From: Zizania palustris
Lineage: Eukaryota > Streptophyta > Magnoliopsida > Poales > Poaceae
Assembly (NCBI GenBank): GCA_019279435.1
Contig: JAAALK010000081.1
Coordinates: 59,883,318 to 59,947,317 of the forward strand
Length of the DNA: 64,000 nucleotides
Direction of reading: 5' to 3'
The position numbers and the translations under genes were made by a program. Within the stretch, counting starts at the first letter, position 1. Each line of letters begins with the position of its first letter. Below, one piece after another: positions 1-9,914 of this stretch. The notes below the pieces were generated by a model. It was given only the letters and a program-made list of their open reading frames with translations, was not told where the DNA came from and did no database searches.

Positions 1-187
1 GGTGATTAGTATTACATATATATATATACTTTATTATATATATTTCTTTTCGTATGCAATTTTTTATTTGACAACAACGTAGATAGTGTAACGAAACCTA
101 TGCGTCACCCGTTTCGGACCAACATGTCTCACACGTGTCATGCGTGTGAGATGTGTAGGTCCGGAATTGTCCCTTTTTGGACAGCCT

Positions 188-375
188 CAGAGTGGGCGAC
201 AAAGCGCGGTTTTATGATGAGTCATGAGTCTGAATGGGATTTCAGTAATATAACCTTGTTGTTCTCCATTGCACCACTATCAGGCGTGCAATTGGAGAAC
301 AGCGGGGTTATGTTGCTGAAATTTCGTTCGGACTCATGGCTTGTCATAAATACCATGTTTTGTCGGTCACTCTTG
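188..375 (+). repeat. Long imperfect hairpin upstream of TNP2 (copy A)
   Basis: Bases 188-273 and 287-375 are imperfect inverted copies of each other around a 13-base loop (274-286). The best part pairs the segment near 220-273 with 287-341. The same structure is present in copy B at 4695-4881. It lies just before the splice acceptor (ttcctatag) that precedes the TNP2 start. An open frame of about 100 codons runs through it in both copies, but the frame resembles nothing I know and the inverted structure explains the conservation better. Confidence 0.7.
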
Positions 376-463
376 GGTGGGTTTAGGACCGATCTTTTCC
401 TATAGACATAGGCTCGTGGTACTTATGATGCATTCTCGATTGAATGAATGTTTTTCCTATAGA

Positions 464-3267
464 ATGGCTGAGGATGAACGATGGTGGATGTATAGTGGTT
501 GGATGAAAAGTGGAGCTCACACGAGGGAGTGGGTAATCAACGCTGAGAAATTTGTTGATCGTGCATTCACTTTGACAACAAACACTGGCGCAAGGTGCCC
601 ATGCATGAAGTGCAGAAATTCTCGTTGGCAAGACAAGAGGACGTTGTCATTGCATATTTGCAAATATGGTTTCGTGCCAGGTTATGAAGTTTGGTCTTTT
701 CACGGCGAGACAGGCCGTGAAAAAACGGTATTAGTAGTGGAAGAAGAAGATGATAGCGTTGCTGACGATAGGATGGATGAGATGCTTGATGCTATACGAC
801 CGGAGTTTGAATCAAACCTTGAGGATCCTCCAACACTGGAGGTTCAAAAGTTTTTCGACATCCTTCGAGCTTCAGAAGAGCCATTGCATGAGCACACCAC
901 CGTAAGCGTTCTCGCTTTCGTGACTCGTATTATGGCTATTAAGTCAAAGTTTGCATTTTCAAACAATTGTTATAAGGAGCTCTTAAATCTGATCAGCAAT
1001 ATCCTTCCTAAGAATCATAAGGTGCCGAAAGACATGTACCAGTCAAAGAAAATGCTTTCTGCTCTTGGTATGGAGTATGATTTTCCGGCATACGGTATTT
1101 TTTCTGGTTGGAGTTGTCATGGAAGGTTGACATGCCCGATATGTGCGAAGGACACAGATTGGTTCTGTCTGAACTTCGGGGGAAAGATTTGTTACTTTGA
1201 TTGCCATAGATGCTTTTTGCCCTTGAATCACCCATTTAGGTTACAGAGGAACAATTTCAAGAAGGACAATATTGTTGTAAAGGGACCACCAAGGCGTTTA
1301 AATGGTAGAGAAATCGCTGATATGCTGAATGAGTTGGTCCTTAATGAAAATGAGGATGGATTTGTAGGATTCAGAACCGAACATAATTGGACCCACATAT
1401 GTGGCTTATGGGAGCTGTCGTATGTCAAATCACTAATTCTGATGCACAACATTCACGTTATGCATCAGGAACGTAATGTTGGTGAAAGCATTATAAGTAC
1501 ATGTATGGATTTTACTGACAGGACAAGAGATAATGTAAAGGCGAGAAGAGATTTAGCTGAGATTTGTAATCGACCAACCCTTGAGTTGACGAATAGTGGT
1601 GGCAAGCCACGTGCCCCATTTTGTTTAAAACCTAAAGAAAAATACTAGTAATGAGGTGGTTGAAAAATTTGAAATTCCTAGATGGTTACGCCGTGGGATT
1701 TAGAAGAGCTGTGAATTTGAAGACAGGGAAATTAAATGGATTGAAAAGTCACGATTACCACATAATAATGGAAAGACTCCTTCCTGTAATGTTTCGCGGG
1801 TACCTGTATGATGATGTGTGGAAGGCGTTAGCTGAGCTGAGCCATTTTATAGACAACTTTGTGCGAAAGAAATTAAAAAAGATATGATGGAGATGCTAGA
1901 GAAAGAGATCCCGGTGCTTTTATGTAAATTGGAAAAAATATTCCCTCCAGGGTTCTTCAATCCAATGCAACAATTACTAGTTCATCTGCCATATGAAGCT
2001 AAGGTAGGTGGCCCTGTGCAATATAGGTGGATGTATCATATTGAAAGGTCCCTAAAGAAGCTTAGAGCGATGGTTGGTAATAAGGCTAGAGTTGAAGGTT
2101 GCATCGCAGAAGAATTTAAATTGAAAGAGATAGCATACTTCACTAGTGTATACTTCGCTGAGCATCACAATGTCAACACACCTGCTACACGGTACCATAT
2201 GGATGAAGACCATCCTTGTAGTGATCTCCAAATATTTGGGTGGAAGGGCATAACTGTTGGTGTCTCCACGACATATTATGTAACTCAGGAAGAACGAACA
2301 TATGCCTTGCTCTACATGTACTCACATATGGAAGAGATGGAACAATATTTCGCGTAAGTAATTCTTTTTAGTTTTATATTTTACCTCCAAATTTATACCC
2401 GTTTGTTTACCTATTCGTTACAATGACAGTATGTTTGATTTGAAATACTTGACGTCTGGTCGTCAACCAACAGAGAAGCAATTAGATAAATTGCGTCGAG
2501 AAGGAGTAAATGGCGGGCCTAGTTTCCTCACTTGGTTCAGAGAACATGTAAATCCTTACCTTTTGTGACACGTATTATTTTACTCTACTAGGTTAATTAT
2601 CTTATAATCTCCTATGATTTGCAGTGCGTGCTCGCTGAAAATGTACATATAGACTTGCGACAGCTCTCTTACGGGAGTATTAGTGCCAAAAGTTACGGTC
2701 GCTATGATGTTAATGGTTTCTGCTTCCGTTCAACTATTTTTGAAGCATATCGACCTCTAGCGGCAACAACTAATACTGGAGTTGTTACAAGGGTCATTGA
2801 TGGACAAGGACACGAAACTATGTATTATGGAATCATCAAAAATATAATCGAGTACAATTTTGCCGGGAATAAGGAGATTAAAGTAGTCTTCTTCGATTGT
2901 GATTGGTTTGACCCTAAACATGGTACTCGTGAAAATCAATTTGGGATGGTTGAAGTCAAACACGCGGAATGATTATCTGCTTGCGATAATTTTGTCCTTG
3001 CTCACCAAGTCGAGCAGGTGTATTATATGCCGTACCCATGTGATAAACTAAGTGCTTGGTGGGTAGTCTACAAAGTGAATCCTCAGGAACGTCTACACAC
3101 CCCTAGTGATGGCGCTTATCAATTGGAGGTTGAAGAGGTCGATGAGGTTTACTAAGATGATGAATTGCTGACTTCGTTTAATGTAGAGTGAGAATCGTCG
3201 ATAGATTCTTTTCTCGGCGATTCTAATGATGTGACAGTTCCTGAGAAAAGGAAACACCAACATAAGA
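464..3267 (+). pseudogene. TNP2-type CACTA transposase, broken copy A
   Basis: This gene would encode the transposase that binds and cuts CACTA ends. The start is taken at ATG 464, directly after an intron acceptor. The N-terminal transposase-associated domain is visible (MYSGWMKSG motif, then CPCMKC and HICKYGF). Next come the end of the Tnp2 domain (FPAYGIFSGW, HGRLTCPIC), a DUF4218-like region from about 1660 to 2200 (SHDYH, CKLEKIFPPGF) and a DUF4216-like region from about 2625 to 3000 (YYGII, DCDWFD). Likely exon joints are a donor at 2355, an exon 2430-2548 and an exon from 2625. It is broken by a 632-bp deletion at 1080/1081 that removes the catalytic part of Tnp2, by stops near 1646, by a frameshift near 1885, by several TGA/TAA codons after 2970, and by the B insertion at 3267. 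Confidence 0.85.
3265..3267. repeat. Target site duplication AGA of CACTA B (partner 9733-9735)
   Basis: AGA directly precedes the CACTA terminus at 3268 and recurs directly after the TAGTG terminus at 9732. A 3-bp duplication is the family norm. Confidence 0.9.
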
Positions 3268-3281
3268 CACTACAAGAAAAC
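3268..3281 (+). repeat. Left terminal inverted repeat of CACTA B
   Basis: CACTACAAGAAAAC. The right end (9719-9732) read on the minus strand is CACTACAACAAAAC, so 13 of 14 bases agree. Confidence 0.93.
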
Positions 3282-3286
3282 CAGAA

Positions 3287-3534
3287 GTTTTCGTCGGCCT
3301 TTTTAACTTCTGTCTGCTTTTGGGCAAGCCGACGGAAGTTAAATAACTTCCGTCGGCCCCTGGGGGCCGACGGAAGTTAATTTAACTTCCGTCGGCTTCT
3401 GACAGTGGCCGACAGAAGTTAGTGGGGGTTTTCCGCGGCCGCTCGGATCCCCCTAACTTCCGTCGGCCAGCATTGAAGCCGACGGAAGTTAGCTAACTTC
3501 CGTCGGCTTCAATGCTGGCCGACGGAAGTTAGGG
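3287..3534. repeat. Left subterminal repeat block of CACTA B
   Basis: About ten copies of an ACTTCCGTCGGC-type motif occur in both orientations, some with one change. In CACTA elements such motifs are binding sites for the TNPA-like protein; that role is inferred here from family knowledge. The last 84 bases form a perfect palindrome. A GCGGCCGC-then-GGATCC string at about 3435-3450 resembles a cloning linker, but nothing else suggests vector. Confidence 0.9.
3451..3534. repeat. 84-bp perfect palindrome
   Basis: Bases 3451-3492 and 3493-3534 are exact reverse complements with no spacer. Each 42-bp arm contains two inverted subterminal motifs. The symmetry stops at 3450/3535. Confidence 0.95.
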
Positions 3535-4078
3535 AATTTATCCCCAACCCCGCGCGCGTACAGGGAGCCCTAACTCCCTGTACGCGCGCACAGTAGCCCC
3601 GCCGCCGCTCCTCCCGTGCCCAGCCTGTGCCGCCGCTGCCCGCCCGCCGCCCGCCACCTCCTCCCGCGGGCGCCGCCTCCTCCCGCGCCCGCCCGCCGCC
3701 GCCCGCCCGCCCGCACGCCGCCCGCCGCCCGCCGCCGCACGCCGCCCGCCGCCGCACGCCGCACGCCGCACGCCGCCCGCCGCCGCACGCCGCCACCGCC
3801 CGCCCCCGCCGCCGTCGACCCCTGCCCACCGCAGCATGCCGCCCTCGCCGGTCCGCCGCCGTGCTCCCGGCCGCCGGCAAACGGCCGCCTCTGACCGTCG
3901 ACGTCGCGTGCATCCTTCCGCCGCCACCCGCCGCCGCCCACGCCGTCCTCCGCCACCGGCCGACAGCCGCCACTGCACCCCCTTCGGCCGGCCCGTCGTC
4001 GTCGTCGCTGCCCGCCCATCATCGCCCGCCGATCGTCGCCGTCCGCCAAGTACTTTTCTATTCTGTCCATTCAACTGT
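3535..4078 (+). other. GC-rich leader of CACTA B with short hairpin
   Basis: This stretch is very rich in C and G, dominated by CCG/CGC runs, and is probably the promoter-proximal untranslated leader. Long open frames on both strands translate to Arg/Pro/Ala-rich strings and are compositional artefacts. Bases 3552-3567 and 3574-3589 form a perfect 16-bp hairpin with a 6-base loop at the start of the block. Confidence 0.6.
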
Positions 4079-4606
4079 TATGAATTCAGTACTTGGCTTC
4101 TGAATATATTATGTGTTGAATTGAGGCTGAATCACAGTATATTGTACACCGTCTTAAAAATACTATATTATGAATTTATTTAAGTATAGTTGTGATTTCT
4201 CTGAATCCACATTGATAATCATGTTCTGATTGAGTATTTGCTTACCTAAAGTGAAACTGAAGTCAAGTCTTGCATTATGAAATTAGAAGTGTCATTGAAA
4301 CATTGCTGAAATCTGAAATCTGAAATTAGTTTACTATTCATGGTACGAAAAGCTGAAATCTGATTTTGATTGATTAAAATTGTGAAATCTCAGGATCTGA
4401 AATGTTTGACATATTCTGAATTGATTTCTGTTGTTCTGAAAATACATTGAAGTTGAAACTTGCAATCTAAATCAGTTTTAATCAAGTGCATGTTAGTGAA
4501 GTTACATTCATTATTCATTGTTTGCGATGTTCTATTATATACGCTATTAATTATATTCGTATGCAATTTTTTATTTGACAACAACGTAGATAGTGTAACG
4601 AAACCT
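4079..4606 (+). other. AT-rich stretch of CACTA B, probable leader intron
   Basis: No gene is visible. The composition switches sharply from GC-rich to AT-rich at about 4070, near a possible donor region, and the tail (about 4540-4606) matches bases 1-112 of copy A. It is most simply a 5' intron of the transposase transcript. Confidence 0.45.
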
Positions 4607-4694
4607 ATGCGTCACCGGTTTCGGACCAACATGTCTCACACGTGTCATGCGTGTGAGATGTGCAGGTCTGGAATTGTCCCTTTTTGGACAGCCT

Positions 4695-4881
4695 TAGAGT
4701 GGGCGACAGAGCGTGGTTTTATGATGAGTCATGAGTCCGAATGGGATTTCAGTAACATAACCTTGTTGTTCTCCATTGCACCACTATCAGGCGTGCAATT
4801 GGAGAACAGCGGGGTTATGCTGCTGAAATTTCGTTCGGACTCATGGCTCGTCATAAATACCACGTTTTGTCGGTCACTCTT
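4695..4881 (+). repeat. Long imperfect hairpin upstream of TNP2 (copy B)
   Basis: The counterpart of the hairpin at 188-375. The arms are about 4695-4780 and 4794-4881 with the same 13-base loop. Several single-base differences from copy A fall in the arms, yet the pairing remains. Confidence 0.7.
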
Positions 4882-4913
4882 GGGTGGGTTTAGGACCTAT
4901 CTTTTCCTATAGA

Positions 4914-5216
4914 CCATGGTTGCCATGGCGTCGCCTGCGCCGACTAGACGTCCAGGCGGTCACCGCCGGATGCCATGGTGAATCGCGATCGCCATCAGGC
5001 ATGTCTGGGCGGGCGCCTAGGGTCCGTGGTAGTGTCTAAGGTGTGGCACAGGCCTTTCGGTTAACCCTGTTCCCTTGCGCCACGGGCTCTGCTTCCCCTT
5101 GCGTCGCCGGCCGCCCGGCCGCCTCTGCTTCCCCTCCGTTGTCCGGAGGCGGAGGCGGGGGGTGGCCAGGGTGTGTGTATGTTGCGAGCCCTTTTATAGC
5201 GGCCAGTGCGTGAATC
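4914..5216. other. GC-rich segment present only in copy B
   Basis: Copies A and B match up to the ttcctatagac at the end of the hairpin region and again from about 5217 (gattgaatgaatg). Between these B has about 300 bp of GC-rich sequence where A has about 30 bp. No coding or terminal-repeat signature is recognised. It may be a small insertion or captured DNA. Confidence 0.55.
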
Positions 5217-5247
5217 TTCTTGATTGAATGAATGTTTTGCATATAGA

Positions 5248-6615
5248 ATGGCTGAGGACGACCGACGGTGGATGTATAGTGGTTGGATGAAAAGTGGAGC
5301 TCACACGAGGGAGTGGGTAATCAACGCTGAGAAATTTGTTGATCGTGCATTCGCTTTGACAACAAACACTGGCGCGAGGTGCCCATGCATGAAGTGCAGA
5401 AATTCTCGTTGGCAAGACAAGAGGACGTTGTCATTGCATATTTGCAAATATGGTTTCATGCCAGGTTATGAAGTTTGGTCTTTTCACGGCGAGACAGGCC
5501 TTGAAAAAACGGTATTAGTAGTGGAAGAAGAAGATGATAGCGTTGCTGACGATAGGATGGATGAGATGGTTGATGCTATACGACCGGAGTTTGAATAAAA
5601 CCCCGAGTATCCTCCAACACCGGAGGTTCAAAAGTTTTTCGACATCCTTCGAGCTTCAGAAGAGCCATTGCATGAGCACACCACCGTAAGTGTTCTCGCT
5701 TTCGTGACTCGTATTATGGCTATTAAGTCAAAGTTTGCATTTTCAAACAATTGTTATAAGGAGCTCTTGAATCTGATCAGCGATATCCTTCCTAAGAACC
5801 ATAAGGTGCCGAAAGACATGTATCAGTCAAAGAAAATGCTTTCTGCTCTCGGTATGGAGTATGAGAAGATTGATGTATGCCGAGATAATTGTATGATGTT
5901 CTGGAAAGAACATAGTAATGAGGTGAAATGCTTAAAATGTGGTAAACCGAGATTCGTAGAGGTCGTAAATGAAGACGGAGAGAAGGTGACGACAGAGGTT
6001 GCTCATAAGCAACTTCGTTACATGCCTCTTACACCTCGGGTGAAACGATTGTTTCTATAAAAGAAACCGCTAGACATATGCGATGGCATAAAGAAGGTGT
6101 ACGTGAGAATAATCAAGTAATGGTGCACCCATCTGATGGTGCGGCATGGAAGGCTCTAGATGATTTTGATGCAGACTTTGCTAGTGATGCAAGGAATGTT
6201 CGCATCGGGTTGGCAACTGATGGATTCACGCCTTTCAATGTAACGGCATCGTCGTACTCTTGTTGGCCCGTGTTTGCTATTCCATACAACCTTCCACCTT
6301 CATTTTGTATGAAATATGAATTTATGTTCCTGTGTCTCATTATACCCGGTCCAGATCATCCTGGAACACGACTAAACGTGATGTTGAAGCCCTTAATTGA
6401 AGAGTTAAAACAATTGTGGAAAGGAGTTGAAGCATATGACTATGACCAGAAACAAAAATTCAATCTTCGAGTTGCGTATCTGTGGTCGGTCCACGATTTT
6501 CCGGCATACGGTATTTTTTCTGGTTGGAGTTGTCATGGAAGGTTGACATGCCCGATATGTGCGAAGGACACAGATTGTTTCCGTCTGAACGTCGGGGGAA
6601 AGATTTGTTACATGG
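5248..6615 (+). pseudogene. TNP2-type CACTA transposase, truncated copy B
   Basis: The start is ATG 5248 after an intron acceptor, parallel to ATG 464 of copy A. The transposase-associated domain is present, followed by the Tnp2 core that A lacks (the DGFTPFN and HDFPAYG motifs flank the central part, with CPIC in the zinc-like segment). The copy is broken by TAA at about 5596 (A has a serine codon), by a TAA plus frameshift near 6058, and by a 3' deletion: at about 6616 the coding sequence runs straight into the intron preceding the TNPA exon. DUF4218, DUF4216 and the TNP2 tail are gone. It cannot make a full transposase. Confidence 0.85.
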
Positions 6616-6702
6616 ATATGCAATATACTTCATATTACATGTTTTTCATATGTACAAACCTTCTTTACTAATAAATGCTTGTTTGTGCTTATTTTGAACA
6701 GG

Positions 6703-9034
6703 ATGTCGAAAAAGATGAAGAGTGTCACGAGGAAGCTCTTCCGCTTGGGGAGTTCATCGGCGAGTACTCCGACGAGTACACCGAAGAGTCAGGAGGACAC
6801 CCTATTCCAGGGTAGTTCCTCTTCTTCAAACAGACGTCGTCAAGAGCAGCTCCTGAGATGCATAGATCCGACATTAATTGGTCGGCCTATTGCATTTCAA
6901 CTAGATGAGGAGGTAACTTTCAGATTGTTTTTTATGCCAGTTATAAACTATTACTAATTGTTTCAATACTGTTTTGTAGGAGGAAGAACACTTGGAGAGT
7001 GCGGGTCATGAGGATGATCCGGTGGGTGGCGGGCAAGAGGGGGATGTCCCAGAGTGTGCGGCACAGAGGGATGACCCAGAGGGTGTGGGGCAGGGGGAAG
7101 GTGCTGAGGCTGCCGGCGGGTCCTCAGTATCTTTCAGGATGAGCCACTTGGTCGCTCCACCAGTAGTCTCTTCCGGTGGAGCCAAGATCGAGATTACGCC
7201 TGTTGGTGACGGGTAAGTGTAATACTCTTATGTTGTTTTGCTTTTGTTTTCAAAAAATTTCTTTCACTAAACTAATTAACTTTATTTATTATGTATTTCT
7301 AGATCTTGGATTGACTCTCGGTTAGACGGCACTTCGAGGGTCAGGCAGGTTAACCAGATATTGGGTAACCTGTGCCGTCTGCACTACCCAGGGGTGCTGA
7401 CAATGCCGACCGGTGAGCGGGTTCTATGCCAGACATGGGACCAGTACCGGTTCGCTCCTGACGGGTGCCACGGAACTGCTCAGGGGGCAGTGTCTCATGA
7501 CTTCTGGGTATGCAAGTGTTTTTTCAATCTACTTTTAGGCTTTTCGAGTTACAACACTGTACTAATCATTACTTTTGCAGTTACGCTTTTGCTTGCCAGA
7601 AGTCGGCAATCACCATAACCATGCGCTTCAAGTCTTCAACAACAATGCACATAAGGTGGTGAAGGACGCCATTTCGTATGCCCGCATTCAAGCGAACAAT
7701 GCTTACTACAAGGAGAAGCTAGGGCAACGAATGAGCAAGGCGACAGGCTCATCGTCAATTTATTTGACTGAAGAAGAATACCATTCGGTAAACAATTCTA
7801 ACTTTTTACTCTTCGATTGTTGAGATTTTTTGTCATATAATACAAATAGCATCTCTGTTCAGGTGAGGATTCCATGGTTTGCAAACCGCGAGGACGCCTA
7901 TTTCGAATTCTGCAAGATTTGGTCTTCAGCCGCATTTAAGAAGACTTCCGAGCAGAAAAGACAATGCCGCGGGACGGATTCGAAGCACAGATATGGTGCC
8001 GACGGACATATTCGCCACGCTAAACGCTTGGTAAGACCGATCTGTCACTCTCTAGCTATAGATACATTGTAATGCGACTAACTCATTTCTAATGTACAGG
8101 AAGCTAAATCTGGCAACGTGCCAAGTGACATAGAGGTGTATACCTCTGGTCACAAAGGAAGCGATCCGACACAGCCAGATGTCTTGTGTAGCCAGACAGC
8201 CACGGACCATTTGGTGAGATGTTATTAAGAGTTTACGTAATTTCATTTTTCTGCGTCTAGCTAATCGGACATGTTTTTTGCAGGCGCAGTATGGTGAACA
8301 CATGGTTCGACTCCATGGAGAGGACTATGATTGGCGGAGAGAACCTGTGGACCAAATGGCCTTGTACTCCAGCGGAGGTGGCAAAAGCCATGGACGGTGA
8401 GACAGTGTTTTTATTAATGTTTTGTGTATGGTATTGTGATGGTAACTAACCCCTGTTAATGTTGCAGGTACTCCATGTTCAATGGAGTTATTGACTCCAG
8501 AGCGGTGAGAGCTCAGAAGTCAGCTCAGTCGTCGCAGAGCTCCGTCGGAGTTGGCTCCAGCCGTCGTCGCTCAGAAGAAACCCCGGAGATGGTTCGGATG
8601 AGGGAGGAAATGAGGCGGCGCGACGAGCACTACAGCAAACAACAAGAGTACTATACCGCCTGCTTAGCACAACAGCAGGCGATGATCCAAGTAAGCTTAC
8701 TTTAGAGTGTTGCAGTTCAAAAGTATTCAGAAATAGGTTTAGAACTAACTGATTACATTACAACATGTGTAGCAACTAGCCCAGCAAAACAGTGGATTTG
8801 ACATGTCCATGTTCCAACCACTACCTCCCCCGCCACCACCACTATCTCCTACATCACCTGAGGTACCTCCTAAATACTTAAGTTAGCGTTTAGAAGGGTA
8901 GTTGAGTTCGTTTCTAATTTTGTCTATTTCTTCAGTGTTTCCGTACGCCTGGCCAGGATGGAGCCTCCGGGGCAAATGTGAACGAAGCGGGAGGCAGCGG
9001 CGGCGCCCACGACCCAAATGTGGGCGATCAGTGA
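6703..9034 (+). CDS. TNPA-like / PTTA-type CACTA protein, 10 predicted exons, intact
   Basis: Predicted exons: 6703-6912, 6980-7212, 7303-7507, 7581-7787, 7863-8030, 8100-8213, 8284-8396, 8468-8690, 8773-8862, 8936-9034. All introns are GT-AG, the phases agree and the frame runs 553 codons to TGA 9032-9034. The N-terminus is Ser/Arg-rich. Exon 2 has degenerate Gly/Asp-rich repeats. The centre carries the conserved plant CACTA second-gene region (NQILGNLCRLHYPG, NAYYKEKLGQRM, YGADGHIRHAKR). The C-terminus has a charged, probably coiled stretch (EMVRMREEMRRRDEH), a Gln-rich stretch and a Pro run. Proteins of this class are thought to bind subterminal repeats and help transposition. The start ATG lies one base into the exon after acceptor 6700-6701 and overlaps the remnant TNP2 tail frame. 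Expression is unproven. Confidence 0.8.
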
Positions 9035-9039
9035 GTATA

Positions 9040-9362
9040 TGGACAAATATGACTTTGTATGTGGCTCTCGCTGTGTTTTGTGAATTTGTATGTGAGTTTG
9101 GATGTTATATGTGAATTCAGATGTGTACTGTGACTTTGGATGTGAATTCAGTTATATTATGTGATTTTGGATGTGATGTGTGAAGTGTGGATGTGAATTT
9201 GGATGTGAGATGTGATTTTGGATGTGAGATGTGATTTTGGATGTTATATGTGAAGTTTGAATGTGATTTTGGATGTGAAATGTGATTTTGGATGTGAAAT
9301 GTGATTTTGGATGTGTATTGTGAATGTATGTGAAATTGTGGTTGGATGTGAGTGTGAGTAGG
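9040..9362. repeat. Degenerate GT-rich tandem repeat after TNPA (copy B)
   Basis: Variants of TTTGGATGTGATGTGA and GAATTTGGATGTGA repeat with drifting spacing directly after the TNPA stop. Copy A has a shorter version at 12310-12560. It is probably the 3' untranslated region. Confidence 0.75.
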
Positions 9363-9388
9363 GGAACCAGGAAAAAAAAAATACCAGG

Positions 9389-9732
9389 TAACTTCCGTCG
9401 GCTTTGACCATAGCCGACGGAAGTTAGCTGGTTTCGGCCACGTGGGCAGAAAGGCTAACTTCCGTCGGCTTCGGCCCTGGCCGACGAAAGTTAGGGTCAG
9501 CTAACTTCCGTCGGCCAGGGTGGCCGACGGAAGTTAGTGCCCCTCTGGTGACGTGGCAGTGTTCGGCGCTAACTTCCGTTGGCCACGTCAAGCCGACGGA
9601 AGTTAGCTAACTTCCGTCGCCTCGCTTCCGTCGGCCAAAGGCCGACGGAAGATAGCGTTTTGCCGACGGAAGTTGGCTTCTTCCGTCGGGAAAGGGCTAA
9701 AGCCGACGGAAGTTGCCTGTTTTGTTGTAGTG
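9389..9732. repeat. Right subterminal repeat block and terminal repeat of CACTA B
   Basis: About a dozen ACTTCCGTCGGC motifs in both orientations, denser than in the left block, ending with the terminus GTTTTGTTGTAGTG at 9719-9732. Several motifs have single changes. Confidence 0.9.
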
Positions 9733-9735
9733 AGA

Positions 9736-9812
9736 AGAAAAAAGTAACATGGCGTGCTTTGGGGAGAAAGGGACAAATTGATCCTGATTTTGATGATAAT
9801 TTACAAGTAATT
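9736..9812 (+). pseudogene. TNP2 exon of CACTA A resuming after the B insertion
   Basis: After the second AGA copy the Lys-rich frame interrupted at 3267 continues (KKVTWRALGRKGQIDPDFDD) and ends at a donor (CAA, then gtaatt). This proves that B landed in a coding exon of A. The next exon would begin at the acceptor just before 9914, where the TNPA reading frame also starts. Confidence 0.75.
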
Positions 9813-9914
9813 GTTTTCATACATGCATATGCAATATACTTCATATTACATGTTTTTTCATATGTACAAACCTTCTTTACTAATAAATGCTCGTTTTAGC
9901 TTATTTTGAACAAG

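Larger units (their letters stand above)
3268..9732 (+). mobile_element. CACTA transposon B, complete ends, nested in A
   Basis: The left end begins CACTACAAGAAAAC and the right end is its near inverse, GTTTTGTTGTAGTG. The 3-bp target duplication AGA (3265-3267 and 9733-9735) is typical of CACTA elements. In order it holds subterminal repeats, a GC-rich leader, an AT-rich stretch, a truncated TNP2 pseudogene, an intact-looking TNPA-like gene, a GT-rich tail and a second block of subterminal repeats. It interrupts a late TNP2 exon of copy A: the flanks rejoin in frame once B and one AGA are removed. Its length is 6465 bp. Confidence 0.95.

Noticed and set aside
100..405. 101-codon frame, also seen in copy B at 4460-4912
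   Set aside because: It runs through a long inverted repeat that explains its conservation, and ends at a splice acceptor. No known protein resembles it.
3435..3450. GCGGCCGC followed by GGATCC, like a cloning linker
   Set aside because: It lies inside a normal CACTA subterminal block with no other vector sequence; chance is the simpler reading.
3616..4183. Overlapping long frames on both strands in the GC-rich CACTA leader
   Set aside because: They translate to Arg/Pro/Ala-rich strings in four frames at once, as expected from CCG/CGC composition. No domain or splice context.
9040..9362. CRISPR-like or telomere-like array
   Set aside because: The units drift in length and have no unique spacers; it is a GT-rich degenerate repeat in a transposon tail.
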